Counted from the first letter of the stretch, positions 10,684-23,170 are shown. The stretch is 64,000 nucleotides of DNA from Ulota crispa (GCA_963920765.1 OY987251.1:11597219-11661218); one strand, 5' to 3'. The notes: a model not told the origin generated them from the letters alone. Numbers and translations: made by a program.

Positions 10684-10734
10684 TTAAGAGTAAAAATGTG
10701 TATGGAAGAAGTTATGAGATTTTTATACAAAAAT

Positions 10735-10835
10735 ATTGGTAGGACTTGGGCTCAAAGTTGGGTCTAGCACAATGGTTGACCCAAATCTTGAGTGAAGTCT
10801 CACCTTTTTTGACACCAAAACTTCCAAAAAGTATT
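10735..10835. repeat. Dispersed repeat J (inverted partner at 21765-21880)
   Basis: AAATATTGGTAGGACTTGGG and TTGAGTGAAGTCTCACC recur, reverse-complemented, near 21765-21880, with TTGGGTCTAGCACAATGGTTG between. Element boundaries not determined. Confidence 0.5.
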
Positions 10836-10882
10836 GCCATATAAGCAAAATGCAACAAACCCAAACATAGGACATGAGACAT

Positions 10883-11014
10883 CACTACAAGGAAACCATG
10901 GTCAAATCTACAAAAAAGTTAACAAAAATTATGACCTAATCTACAGTATATCGTAGATTAAGTCACAATTTTTGTCAGCTTTTCTGTAGATTTGACCGTG
11001 GTTTCCTTGTAGTG
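10883..11014. mobile_element. CACTA-type MITE, 132 bases
   Basis: Begins CACTACAAGGAAACCATGG and ends with the inverted match CCTTGTAGTG. Flanked by direct CAT repeats (10880-10882, 11015-11017). CACTA termini with 3-base duplication are diagnostic of the CACTA (En/Spm) superfamily. The whole element is nearly palindromic. Confidence 0.88.
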
Positions 11015-11248
11015 CATGATAGTGTGAACCACCCCCTTAGGCCCTATTTAAACTAGAGCGGAAAAGCTATGAAGAAAAGCCTCCTTGGACCCTGGCTTGG
11101 CTTTGAGAGGCCGGCCTTTGGAGGTAGAGGCGTCTTGTTGTAATGTAAAGTGAGAAGATGTCATAATTTATATAAATAAATAGTTTTTCAAAAATATATA
11201 TATAGTTAAAAAATCTTTAAAAAGCTTTTTTTTGACAAGGATCCCTAG

Positions 11249-11292
11249 AATTATAGTCAAGCCCACCTCTTTAGGTGGGCTTGACTATAATT
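11249..11292. repeat. Perfect 20-bp hairpin with 4-base loop
   Basis: AATTATAGTCAAGCCCACCT (11249-11268), loop CTTT, then its exact reverse complement (11273-11292). Weaker pairing CCCTAG/TTGAGGG continues outside. May be the core of a very short foldback element. Confidence 0.8.
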
Positions 11293-12149
11293 TTGAGGGA
11301 CCCTTTGCTTGTGCTTTTTCATTGTCACTGAGGACAAAAGTGTTGTCCACCTCATTTTCTCCTTCTCTTGTCCCTTGGAAAGAAAACTCCCATCTAAAAT
11401 GGTGTTTCTTGGTCTTCTCAATTCTTGAAGTTTTTATTGGCTGAAATTTTGCTCTCCACGGCTTCTTGGCTCTAGTGTAAAGGGGGCCTTAGTGTGAAGC
11501 AATAATACCAAATGTGATTTGCATAAGTAGTTCTAGTAGCTAAATATACAATTACACGTGGTAGAATATGTAATTAGACATTGAGCTAAGGTGTTTGCAT
11601 ATAAGGAACCGTTCTAATTATGCCTCGAATCCCTCTAATTCCTCAAAATCTTGTTGTTAGTTTTGAGGGGTTGTAAATTGAGAGTTATAGCTTCACACAA
11701 TTTTCCTAGCCCTAATTCTCTTTAACATGCTTGCATGGTAACACTTTTGCAAATTTTGGCACTAACAACACTAGCCATTTTTTCAAGAATTGAGTTTTAC
11801 TAAATTTAGAAACCCGACGTGGGTACTAACTCTCAATTTAAAAATACTATAAAATATATGAACATTTTTTTAGAATACCGTTTTGTCCTTTTCAACATAA
11901 CAAAATTGAGATGTTGAGACTTGTAAATTGGGACATGGCACACGAATGTGAACCGCCCTTTAATTGAAATTATGAAAGGTTTTGGGAAGATTTGGGGAAT
12001 AAGTTTTGCTGAATCTAGACACATTTACTAACACAAGTGTGCTACTGCTACAGATGTCAGCTTATGTTTTGTCTCGAAAACCGTGAACTGGGTTAAGTTG
12101 TTATTATAGCAAAATTAACCAAATCCAGGCGGCTTTTGTTGATCAGAAT
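11293..12149. other. Unassigned AT-rich stretch
   Basis: No gene or complete element recognised. The frame at 11232-11444 runs through the hairpin and shows no family. The minus frame at 11833-12024 is not supported. Confidence 0.4.
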
Positions 12150-12735
12150 CCTCATGTCTTAACCCATGGTTTGAGGAGAGCCGGCATTTAGTGTATTGTC
12201 AGCCGGTTGTTATTGCAAAAGAAACCAGTTGAAACTCGGAAATAGGAAGTTTAAGGGTTTTGAACATAATGATTATTGAACATGATGATTATTAATAAAT
12301 ATCTAGCAAATTATAGGATCTTGTTAGCAACAAGAAAATAATGAGTTTGCACTTTCAAATGTATTATTTGGATATTTTGAGAATAAGTTGTGAATTTTTA
12401 AAGAGCAAAATGCCATTGCATCCATAATCAACACTAAGGTTTCATGTTCACATGTTGAACATCCTTGTCATTACATTTGTTTACTTTTACAAATTTTCCA
12501 AGATTTTAGAGGTGGTAGTTATGGGGACACTAACACTTATAGGTGTTCCTACCTTACCGGATGAAAAACCAGCAATTTTCTTCAAAAACTTAATAATAAT
12601 AGTCATAGTTATGTTACAATATAAATATAGAAATTTTATGAGAAATAGTTGGTACATGTTTGTGAAGAACCAATTGAAAATGGGAATTGTCAAATTTTAG
12701 CTAGTTGTTCTAAAGTTTATCCCCAAAGTTTGTCT
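12150..12735. mobile_element. Family L element, longest copy
   Basis: Starts near GTTTGAGGAGAGCCGGCATT, has TATTGTCAGCCGGTTG, and ends near TTTAGCTAGTTGTTCTAAAG followed by TATCCCCAAAG, in the same order as the other L copies. Edges approximate. The opposed frames at 12452-12700 are not supported as genes. Confidence 0.5.
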
Positions 12736-13982
12736 TAAACCCTCAACACTCTTGGAGCGAACTAAAATATGCCATAGGCAATTTTTCAATGCAAAATGGC
12801 AGTGGCAAATGATTTGATAAGTGCAAGAAACAAATCCAAGTTGGTTCACCCTTCTTTGTTGCCCCTAAGGGTGTACTTCTTGGATTATTGGGTACTTTAG
12901 AATTGCACAAATCATGCCAGATTGCCACCAAGCACAAAAAGGAACACAACATTTTGTACAAACTTTCCAAAAACTGACCAAACATAATTAGTTGTGTTTG
13001 CGTGGTGCAGGTCACCATGCCAATGTTGCACACTTATTGCCTTATTTGGTTTCTAGTTTGCTTCACATATGCATTATGTACATGTAGAGTTAGACATGGC
13101 TATTGCAATAGCAAAGTCTTGGTGATGGGAAGCCCTCAATTGACATGGCTCATCATTGTCGCACAAGTGATAGTGAATTGGGTGTTGTTACAGCCTCCTA
13201 ATTGCAATTGCTTGTGATCAATTTATTTGTCTCTTGGAAGCACTAATTGCTACACCTCCTTCAAGGTTGTTGAAGATCACAATTCAGCATGGAGCAATTC
13301 AAGTGGTACAAAGGCCAAGCAGTAAGTTGCTCTTGGCAATATCCTACAAGCCTCTTCTGAATTGGGCACTTTTATCTTTTGGTAATTTTCTTCAAAGATG
13401 CTATAATTTACAAATGCATAGGTCCAATGCAATAGCTCATTTGTTCAAATGTTTGTTGTACTTTGTGTACAAAGTCATCCAATATTCCTTGCAAAAGTAA
13501 AGGAGACATTGAAATACTCTCCAAGGTTGAACTTTTTAACCTTTTGTTGTTATAATCTAAAAATCGATATTGTGAACTCAAGATAAAAAATTTATTCAAT
13601 ACATCAATAATTGAGAATTCAATTCAACAATAAAATATACATCAATTTTGCATGTTGCAAAAAAATGTACTAAAATGTGCATGGGGCCCAAATGCATCTC
13701 GACTGCACTAGATGGGTGTGGGGCTCTTTGTTACACTGTGATGGGTAAAAAGAAATGTTAAAAGAATGTTCAAATGTTTTCTACAAAATAAAAATTTGGG
13801 AATGGTCCCTAGATTGGGTTTTTGTTTTTGCTAGACTTGATTCTTGATATGAACTCCTAAGCTCTTGTCACTATGATTACTATGATTATTATAAATGTTG
13901 TTATGTATGTACTTTTAACTCTTAAAAGCAAAAATGGCATGTCATGTCACTAAATGCATTTCCCTTGCAAGCCTCTAAATGT
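12736..13982. other. Unassigned stretch
   Basis: Several 60-96-codon frames (12743-13599) on both strands, none with a recognisable family, motif or splice context. GC slightly above surroundings around 12780-13400. No repeat partner found in the window. Confidence 0.35.
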
Positions 13983-13986
13983 TTAA

Positions 13987-14334
13987 CTCCTAAACGTCCA
14001 CAAGGACGATTTTTGTCCTTTGCCTCCAAAAAACATTCTGAATGGTAGAAGAAAGCAAAATTTCATCTAATTTTTTGCCATAAGTGATCATAAACACATT
14101 CTTCATCATGGAAGGCAGAAAATAACTTCATCAAATACACTCATATTTTTAAATAATCCAAATTGTGAGAAGATCTATATTGGCCTTCCTACAATTTTTG
14201 TGAGGTCAACCTGTATTGTTCACTTTTGCAGCTAGCTAGACACTTGTTACACCAATCATAGTTCTGAAATCCTTGAAAAACACTGTAATTCATTGTAGTG
14301 GGCTGGCCACGAGGATGAGTCCGACTTTTAAGGG
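13987..14334. mobile_element. TTAA-type element, family A3, 348 bases
   Basis: TTAA at 13983-13986, altered right flank TAAA. Ends CTCCTAAACGTCCACAAGG and CCCTTAAAAGTCGGAC. Interior with ATCATGGAAGGCAGAAAATA and TTGACTTTTGC-like segments shared with 15051-15414, the 49029-50035 element and 56773-57106. Confidence 0.7.
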
Positions 14335-14345
14335 TAAAGGGATAA

Positions 14346-15508
14346 CCCCTAAACAACTGTAGTCCCTTAGGGGACAAATGGGACCTTGAGCTTGTACCTA
14401 TGACTAAACCAATTTTGATAAAATTTTGAAACTTTTGATGAAGGTGAGGAATTTAAAAATGTACGTGCACATCTAATTTTTTCTTCATTCCAACATCTAT
14501 TGAAGAAGTCATGCATGAATTTCTGAAAAACGGGGAGAGCGGGCAATCTAAGTAGCCCAAAAAAAATCTTTAAAAATTGCATTTAAAAAAAAAAAAATCT
14601 AAAATTGGTTCTTTAGATTTTTATAAGTGTGAGAAGCTTTGAATCATTCAATTTTGATTGATGAGTGAGAACTTTTAGTTTGCGGGTAGGTATGGGACTC
14701 CCAACCTTCCAATATTCCTTTTGCCCCTTGTAAAATTTGGTGATATGGTTTTTTTCTTTTACTTTTATTTTCCAAGTTGTAGTAGATTAAGATTCCTTGG
14801 TTGAAAATTCTCCCACACTTACCTAACTTGGACTTCTACATGGGAAAAGTAAACCTTAGCTTTGCATAGAGCAATTCTTTTGATATAGGAGAGGTCAAAG
14901 GTTCTTGAAATTTTTGGGTAGGAGGGGAAAATAACTTTTTTGCACTTCAAATGCCAATATTTCACTCCTCTACATCTAGAATGAACAAATTTTTTTCCCA
15001 CAATTACCTCCCATAGTCTAGGGTAGGATCCTATAATTGAATTTTTTTAACCTCCAAAGGCCTAAACTTCAAGGAGGACAAAAAACATCCTTTGGCTCCA
15101 AAAAAAACTCTGTAGCCTAGAAGAAAACTAATTTTGATCTGATTTTTTTTTCAAAAGTGACCATAAATGTGTAGCGTATCATGGAAGGCAAAAAAAATCA
15201 TCAAATACACTTATGTTTTTAAGTACCCCAAGTTGTGAGAAAATTCAGAGTCACTTTATTAAGTCCAACTGCCCTTATTGCAATTTTCATGGAATCAAGC
15301 ATGTACTATTGACTTTTGCAACTTTTTTGAAGTAATATTATTGATGCCCATTTGCAAAATACTGTAGAAACTAAAGTCAAAGCAAGCCACAGTGACCCAC
15401 CCAATGCTTAAGGGTTAAAGCAATTTTTCTACCTTTCTATTCATTGCCCTAAAAGTGGCAGATTTCAATGATTTTTGCAAAAAATAAAAGGGCTCAGTCC
15501 TTTAGGTG
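14346..15508 (+). mobile_element. Family A TTAA element with nested A3 element
   Basis: Left flank ATAA (mutated TTAA), right flank TTAA at 15509-15512. Interior collinear with 2992-3928 but broken by the A3 insertion at 15051-15414. No coding capacity. Confidence 0.75.
15051..15414. mobile_element. TTAA element A3 nested in family A
   Basis: TTAA at 15047-15050 and 15415-15418. Ends CCTCCAAAGGCCTAAAC and CCCTTAAGCATTGGG. 364 bases. Flanking host sequence continues the family A order on both sides. Confidence 0.75.
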
Positions 15509-15512
15509 TTAA

Positions 15513-16484
15513 TAAAAACGAGACTCACTCTTGGTTTTCAATCTGTTGACCAATTGGATTTTGAGAACTAGGTGGGCCTTGGACTTTGGGATTTGAAACA
15601 TGGGATATGGTGTAAAATGCCCCTCTTGCAAAAATCTGCATTTAGTGCTCAGAAAATAAATTGCAATTTATGAATATAATAGTACTGCAGTGGCTTCCTT
15701 TTTTATTTCGGGTTTATGTTGAAATGGCTTCTATAATTTTTTTGAAGCTCTCAAGTTTCTGCAATATTTTCATATTAATTTGATTGTTCGGTAGCTACCA
15801 TACACTTCTTTGGAGCTTTTCAGCAAATTTTTGTTAGGACTTCGCTTAGATAATCGCATTTTTCAAATCATAAATTCTGTACAAGCTTGTAGGTAATAGT
15901 ACAAAACCAAAAAATCTGTTCAACGCCGATATTATATAGTCAACAAAAACAAGTGACTTTTATAGTTGTCTAAATAAGTTTAAGGGTTAGAGTTTACATA
16001 GATAACAAACTTTCACATCCATTGTTTTACATTCATTTGATTGTTCTTTTTTCTCAGACACTTCCGTCAATAGTAAATCATATAAAAAAGGAACGTTATT
16101 AGATCAATATTTTTTACAATACAATCAACACCAAGTTCATAAAAATACCACAGGCCATATGAAATGTCATATGTGGTCTGTCGCAAATTCAGGGCTTGGA
16201 ATTTCAAGCAAGGTTGGTATTAGTTTGTAGCAAACAAATGTGCATTGTGAACTATGCATTATCACATATATATTAAAACTAATGATCAACATAAACAATG
16301 ACTAATTTTGGGATATGCTTTTTTTTTAATCCATCCTCTAATTGATCAGCTTTGAAAGGCCTTTAAAAATGTCACAGTCTAATGTGACATTTTCGTAAAG
16401 ACAATGTTGATTTTTCACCTTATCTAGTTTGTGTTCTAATTCATTTATCTATAAAACTACAGGCGTTATTTCAACCTTTGTAGG
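15513..16484. other. Unassigned AT-rich stretch
   Basis: No gene, complete element or tandem array recognised. Short inverted stretch CACAGGCCATATGAAATGTCATATGTG-like near 16150 only. Confidence 0.35.
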
Positions 16485-16728
16485 GGAATGCTATTTTGTG
16501 AGCGGGGATCCATGAGCTATGAGCAGAGACTTTTTTTCAAAAGACTCAATTTCACCTATAAGTGTGTATATAGGGCCCTATAATTATATATTTTAAACCT
16601 TTATTTTTTAACAAACTTGCTTTTTTAAAGTATTTCCATTGATATTGAGATCAAAATAGATTCTTGCTCACCAAATCTTGGCTCACCGCTCACAAGCTCA
16701 CCATTATATGCTCACAAAATAGTGTCGT
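16485..16728. mobile_element. MITE family I, copy 1
   Basis: GGAATGCTATTTTGTGAGCG at the left is mirrored at the right by CTCACAAAATAGTGTC. Both sides carry several direct GAGC/GCTC-type submotifs (TGAGCGGGGATCCATGAGC; GCTCACCGCTCACAAGCTCA). A second copy is at 61880-62129. Confidence 0.7.
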
Positions 16729-16920
16729 CCGTTTCAAGTATTTACGTAAACCTAATGTGAAGTAGATTTGAGTCTTTAATTTCTATCTCAAATAATGTCA
16801 CTCAAGTGACCAAATTTTTAAGAACATTTTGTGAGAATGTTGCATTAAGAAGATTGCTCCTCCAAGCAGCTTTGTGATGGGGTAATAAAAGGTTGTGGTC
16901 AAAATCTCTACTAGAAGTTA

Positions 16921-17203
16921 GGGTATGTTCACACTTGGTGTTAAGAGTGGTAGTAGCAAAGAAAAAATAGATTCATTTGGACACACTTTTAGATTGCATT
17001 CATATTACTAAGGGCATCCTTCCATGCTCACCATGTGGCCTGAAGGAAAAATAACTAACCAATAATTGGTCAGATTAGGTTCCGGTTTTTTTGGAACTTA
17101 ATCCAACCAATTATTGATCAGCTATTTTTGCCTTCATCAGACACAAGGTGAGCATGAAAAGATGCTCTAATACCCCTCCTAACACCAAATGCAAACATAC
17201 CTT
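16921..17203. mobile_element. MITE family B, copy 1
   Basis: Left GGGTATGTTCACACTTGGTG and right inverted end near 17185-17203. Internally TTAAGAGTGGTAGTAGCAAA. A second MITE is nested at 17012-17167. Other copies: 23320-24391, 50743-50865, 53372-53715. Confidence 0.8.
17012..17167. mobile_element. Tourist/Harbinger-like MITE nested in B
   Basis: TAA on both sides (17009-17011, 17168-17170). Ends GGGCATCCTTCCATGCTCAC and GAGCATCTTTTCATGCTCAC. Inner arms AACCAATAATTGGT and CCAACCAATTATTGATC also pair. The other family B copies show the uninterrupted TAATACCC, confirming a TAA duplication. Confidence 0.85.
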
Positions 17204-17221
17204 CAAGATAGAAGACATGCA

Positions 17222-17430
17222 ACCCAATGTTTGAGGAGAACTTGACATTTAGTGTATTGTTACAAGGTGAAATTGCAAAAAGTCAATTGAGTTTTAAACT
17301 ATTGGCTTAAAAAATAGACTGATTTTACAACAAAATATAATAACACTACTACACAAATATAGAAATTATCTGGCATGGTAATGAGAAATGCTAGATTTTA
17401 GCTGGTGAAACCGAAATTCCTCCCCCAAAC
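17222..17430. mobile_element. Family L element, short copy
   Basis: GTTTGAGGAGAACTTGACAT at the left, AGTGTATTGTTACAAGG, and TTTTAGCTGGTGAAACCG at the right match the order in the other L copies. Confidence 0.5.
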
Positions 17431-17773
17431 GCTAATATGCTGTCCTATCACTCTAATTAGATAAAAATTACCTCAATTAGTGTGATGGGCTTAGCACTAT
17501 TTAGAGTAATTGCAAAGCCTTGTAAAGTAAAAGTGATTTTCTGAAGGTAACATGCTCTTCAGTTATATCTTGGTTTGGGAAGTTGAGGGGTTGTTGGTGT
17601 GGGGTTTAATAGAACTGACTGGGCTCGGCAGTTTTAATGTTGTCCTCGGATTCCCCATTCACTAGTCACTACTCAAATAATGCAGGCAAACAATAATATA
17701 TAAAACAGGTAAGCAAAAAAATAATGTGACAATCATGTGCATTTAATAGGCATTGGAAATCTGGACTGGGTAA

Positions 17774-17865
17774 CATGCATGGTGAATGAAATCAATGAAT
17801 TGGAACTTTTACGTGAGGCCATGCATGGTGAATGAAATTAATGAATTGGAACTTTTACGTGAGGT
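17774..17865. repeat. 46-base tandem duplication
   Basis: Two adjacent units CATGCATGGTGAATGAAAT... ending TTTTACGTGAGG, almost identical (one clear difference, ATCAATG versus ATTAATG), suggesting a recent duplication. Confidence 0.9.
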
Positions 17866-19787
17866 TGCTCACTCATATCAAACATATAAAGCATTTTATT
17901 TGAGTTTTCAGCTATGAAAATAAGTAAATATGAATTTTTATTTATTTATATTTGTTTATTTATTTACTCAGAACTTAGGATGGTTGTATTTTATTAGTTG
18001 TGTAGACAATAGATTTGGTTGTTCATACTCAAAATTTCTCCCTTTTCATGTTAACAAGTATGTCGCCTTCTCTCTCTTAATATCTACAAACTTTTCATGT
18101 GACTTTTCTAAGTGACTTTTCATCATGTCATTCCTCCTCTTTTCCTCTCCTTCCCCTCCTTTGAAATTCAAAAGTTGGGTGATAAATAAACACTACTTGA
18201 CATTCAATAATTTATAGCTCAAGTAGGTTTTAATAATGACATTAGAGTTAGTAAGTCAACCAAGAATCAAATTGACGAAATTATTAAAATAATAAGTCAG
18301 AACTATTTAGTTGATTTTAAAGTTAGTAATTTAGAGGGATATCAAACAATTGATGAGTATTGGTTGTTATGTGGTTTTTGTCATAATGCAAGATTGCCCT
18401 TACCTCAACAAACTCATACTAATGCTCATACTTGTTACAAATTCAAGAATTTAGAACTTTTAGAGTCAATAGATAATTTTGGACTTATAGCATTAATAGA
18501 GAATTTTGAACTAGAGTTAATAGAGAATTTTGAATGTCTTGTGGCAACCAAAAAATCCACTCTTTATAATGTATAGACGGATGATTTCAATATCAAAGTA
18601 TTTTTTATGAACTACAATGCACTTGATATTTGTTATATTGTCAATATTTTTTTTATTTTGGTTGGAAATATGTGGCTTGTAACGCTTTTGTAAATATGTT
18701 GTTTTGAACCTAAATATCCTTGCTCTTAAATAGGTTAAATTCTTCTCTTAATTAAACTCAAGTTTTGCTTATGAAATACTCATCATTTTGCATTTGATTG
18801 TTTTTTCAAAACAAACAAGGGATAGGTGAGAATTATTTTGTCTATTTTATTCTTAAACATAAAGAACAAGATCTAAAAAATATCAAATTATTTTAATTTC
18901 AAGCTTTGTGATTTCAGAAAATGTATCATAGAAATAAAGTTTGCAATTGCGATTAAAACCCAAATCACGGAAAACCGTGGTTTTCCATACTTATTTTTTT
19001 TATGTTATGATCTTTTTGAATTTTCATTTAGAATGATTTTTCCAACCCTCTTTTTCTAGAAAGTTGTGCAAAACTTGCTAATAAATGTATAGATTTCGTA
19101 GTTTTCTTCCCACTTCATACTCCAGGGGATTCTAGTTATTCTATTCTCCCTACATTTTTGTTTAATTTAAAGAAATCAATTTCATAGATAAGTATTACCT
19201 TTATTGATAATATTAAAATTTTCTAAATAAATGAAAGTGTTCAATTTTGCTTAAGACTAGAAAATCAACTCGAAGGTTGTTCCAAAGGGTGTTTAGAGAG
19301 AAAAATAGAATTATTGGTGGAATTCTTTGACACAATTAAATCCTCAGTGCTACGTACACTCATGTTAAATGAATTCACTTTGTTGGATTTATGAATTATG
19401 TTAATTTTATTGTAAAAACCATTGAATCAAATTCTTGTGAAAATCAATTAATAATTTGACCCAAAGAAAAGATAATACTTAGTTTTACAATAAAGAGATG
19501 TAAATTAAACACGTACATTCAAATAAATAAGTCCTAAATGAGCTTCAAAGTAATGTTTGATTGTATTGTTATGGAGTTTATTCTTAAGGAATTGGAATTA
19601 TTGACCAATGGTGGGAAGTGCCCTTGCACTTCAAGAACATTGAACCCTCTACTAAGAATACAAGCACTACAAGAGATCTGAAAGCAATAAGCACATAAAA
19701 CAAATTATGCAACTCGATCTTTAAACTCTTTAAAAGAATTGCTAAGTAATATTTTCTATTTCCTATTACAACGTCAAGACACATTAT
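17866..19787. other. Unassigned AT-rich stretch
   Basis: No gene recognised. A short imperfect duplication of TTAATAGAGAATTTTGAA lies near 18490-18535. Frames at 17930-18115, 18364-18576 and 19584-19784 show no family. Confidence 0.35.
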
Positions 19788-20555
19788 CCCCTAAATGGCC
19801 AAGGCCTTTTTTGAGCTTTTAGGACTTTGCTCTAAATTGAACAAAAAGTCAATACTTTGATAAGTTGTATCAATTTAAATAAAAATTGTAACCGTACAAA
19901 TTCAAACTAGATATGTTAAACATCACTTAGGAAAAGAGAACACATCAACATTGCTTATGAATTGAAAGATTATTATGTTTGATCAAGAGGGTGTTAAAAA
20001 TGCAAAAATGACTTCAAGGCTTTCAATCATCTTTTCACCATGGTTTATTTTGTTTGGCAACAAAGTGCCAATATCTGCCACTAGACTTCTGTCCCTCCAG
20101 ATATGCTGCAATGTGGAGGGGACAAGTGGCACTCTGTTGCCAAAAAAACCGTGCTTTTCATATGTCAATTCTAAAATGTTGGTCATCAAAAAAATATGAG
20201 GTTAAAGGACAGAACATTCATAACTTAAATCATTTTATGGCTTTTCAAAATCTCTTTTACAAATTTTAAAAATGAATTTCTAGTGTAAATTTTCTCCAAG
20301 AGCTAGTACATTTGAGGCTCATTTTTGTGAGCTCTCAACACTAAAAAAGTAAAGGTTGCAATGGACACCCTTGCACAAAATCTTGAATAAAAATTTCACT
20401 ATCAATAACTTTAGAATTGGGTTTTTGATGCTAGAACTAGACTTCATGAATAATAATTATAAAATACTACATACTAAAAATTGTAGCTTAGTTATGTTTT
20501 ATTGAACATCAAAATATTGCCGGTACCAAAATGTGGTGCCTTGGGCATTTAGGGG
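19788..20555. mobile_element. TTAA-type element, family A2, copy 1
   Basis: Ends CCCCTAAATGGCCAAGGC and CCCCTAAATGCCCAAGGC are nearly identical. Flanks TTAT and TATT appear degraded from TTAA. Interior (AAAGTCAATACTTTGATAAG, GTAACCGTACAAATTCAAAC) is shared with 31476-32121, 44927-45571 and 49037-49676. Longer than those by a small nested element. Confidence 0.75.
20050..20150. mobile_element. ~100-base MITE nested in A2 copy
   Basis: TTTGGCAACAAAGTGCCA and inverted TGGCACTCTGTTGCCAAA frame a palindromic core with GTCCCTCCAGAT/ATGTGGAGGGGAC. Absent from the three other A2 copies, which identifies it as an insertion. Confidence 0.75.
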
Positions 20556-22126
20556 TATTGCTTTCTAAGGCAATCAGAAATAAAACTTAGTGTACAAACT
20601 TATGCTTTTTTGAACTTCCAAATAATACCAAGTTTGGAGTACATTTGTGATTTGTTAGTGATCTTCATGTTTCAAACAGAAAGTATTCTATCAAGCATTT
20701 GATTACTAATCATACCATTATCAAATTTAAATCTGGCTTAAAAAATATCTCAGAGGATTTTTTAAAGAAGGATTAGGCAATTTCATTTTAAAATAAAATA
20801 AAAAACAAAACCTTTTCAAATTTTCACATTGACAAAAGTTTTGTATATTATTTGCATGTAATTGGAGGGAGTAAACAAGTGAAAGACAGAATTGCATTGT
20901 TGTCAAAGAAATCCAAAATGTGATTATATATAGTAACAATAAGTTTATATCCATCTTTTAAACAATCCCATGGGAGGAATTTTTAATCCAAATTGGATGT
21001 ATGATATATTTTTGATAATCTCTAAACAAAAGTACATTTTCAATGATATGTATGACATATTTAACTACTTATAAACTTTCTAGATTAATGAACATTGTGA
21101 AAATCTTCAATGTTTTGCATGTATTTCTCTTTGTTTTGCATGTATTACCCAATGCTTTGCATAAGTTTCTAATGTTTTACAAATCAATACACAATCTTAG
21201 TGTCATTTTTACTATTATCTATGGACTTTGGATAGCCCATATTTAGTTATATATTACATAGTAACACATGCTACACGTTTCTAAAACCCAATAATTAATG
21301 TTATATTACTTGAAGCGCTAGTAACTATACACATCCACGTCCCTTAAAGACCCGTTTTGCATTTGCACAGATGATAACAAAAATAAGAAGTTTACACTTA
21401 AGTTTGGCAAATGCAAAGTATACAGACATGAAATATAAAAAACAAGCAATTATGCTACTCGAGGCTCAATCCCTACAGCACTAACTTGTTTTCTAAGTAA
21501 AATACCTACTCAAACTTCCTCAAGTTAGCTTTTGTGAATGCAAAACAAAGCCTCCTCACAGTTGGTATAGAACCGATACAACAATGCAAGAACCAAAGTG
21601 AATTTAATCAAACAATGCTCACCAAAAGGGGCCGGTCATCCTATGTCCCACATCCCACTAAACTTTGAGTATCTCATTGATGTAGAATCAAAGGTTGGGA
21701 CTTGGCGCTTCATAGTGCTTCTCAAGTCCCACATCTTAATTTTGTTGCATTTTGTTTAGGTTGTAATATTTTTTAGAAAGTCTAGTGTCAAAATAGGTGG
21801 GACTTCACTCCAGGCTTGGGTTTACCATTTTGCTCAACCCAACTTTCAACCCAAGTTCCACCAATATTTTTGCATAAACCATTCATGGCTTTCTTTAATA
21901 CTCATATTTGCATTGAATTATTCAACAAAGCTAGGATCTCATGTTGAGGTGGAATTTGCAAAAATGGGACACAAGATGTAATATAAGAGTAGCCTCAATG
22001 GACTTGCCATGTAGGAGCATAAAATGTAAGATGGAGGTGACAAGGAAACTTGGGACCCAATGGAAAGTGCAACCAACTCATCTAATTGAAGTGCACCCCA
22101 ACCAAGAGCATTGAAGCAATATTAAC
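20556..22126. other. Unassigned stretch with dispersed repeat J
   Basis: Repeat J (inverted relative to 10735-10835) at about 21765-21880. The sequence around 21640-21980 shares CTCATGTTGAGGTGGAATTTG-type wording with 8790-8835, inverted. No gene recognised. Confidence 0.4.
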
Positions 22127-22400
22127 CTCATATTCACTAAAATGGGAGTTTTCCATTGAAATGAGAGGTAATGTAAAGGAACATTGACAAAAGGTTTTTT
22201 TGTCAATTCAACTCGATTTGAGCTGAATTGACATAAAACCTTCCACATATGACTTAAAATTAGAAGGTTTTTATTGCAATTTAGGTTGACCAGACCTAAA
22301 TTGCAATAAAGCCTTTCAAAACTAACCTAAAATTGAAAAGTATTATGTCTCCTTTGGTTATTTTGGGAGGTGCCCAATCTCCCATTTTAGTGAATATGAG
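22127..22400. mobile_element. 274-base MITE with perfect 22-bp inverted ends
   Basis: Left CTCATATTCACTAAAATGGG and the exact inverted match at 22379-22400. Two further palindromes lie inside: TTGTCAATTCAACTC with GAGCTGAATTGACA, and TTGCAATTTAGGT with ACCTAAATTGCAA. No clear target duplication. Confidence 0.85.
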
Positions 22401-22520
22401 CTTTATTTTGTAGCTTATTGCATTGTGCTCTAAGTGAAGCAAGGAGTGAGGTCAACAACATTGTGGTAACAAGTGGGCCCAATTAACAATACATTTAGGG
22501 ATACACATTGTCAATTGCCT

Positions 22521-23170
22521 AGGGCGTCCCCAATGCAATTGTTGCTACAGCACCCTCCATGTTGTCAACCAGGGTTTGACTGCAAGGCAGTGAGACAGCC
22601 GGGGCACTTACCAGTTTGCTAGCCCCTAATGCAAATAGGCTTTTCACTCTCAAGAAACACAATTGCATTTCCTAGTGGAATCTCATTGTACTAGGTATTT
22701 TATGTGAGAAGATTCATGGTAGAAACATAGCGTTTATAGTTAGAAAATCAAACATTTTGGAGTGTTATTTAGGACTCTCCAAAGTTTGCTAAAATGCAAG
22801 GGCGGGGCTTTCATGTGGAGAGGCTTGCAACATGTAGTTGCAAGCCTTAGCAAAATTCGGAACCCTCCAGAGGGCCCCTAAAAATCTGTGCCGCTCTACA
22901 TAACAAAGGTGAACGAAATAGTAAACAATTAATTAATCAATTAATACTAAAACCGCCATGGCACATCATATGACACACTGCAGAGGTCAAAAATGGCAGA
23001 TTCTGACAGTCAGAAATGGCAACTTTTTCTCTATCTCTCAAGTGGAGTTAGGGGCCTTTTGGAGGGCTCAAAATTTTGTTAATGAAGCCACCACATTGGA
23101 GCTTGGGTTTCCACTAAAGCCTTGTTTAACACTTATTACCATTGCTCATGGGCTGCATGGAGGATGCTCT
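22521..23170. mobile_element. Tourist/Harbinger-like element, 650 bases
   Basis: Ends AGGGCGTCCCCAATGCAATT and AGAGCATCCTCCATGCAGCC, same type as 8375-8742. Interior partly GC-richer. The 128-codon frame at 22958-23344 crosses its right end and runs into a neighbouring repeat, so it is not a gene. Confidence 0.6.
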
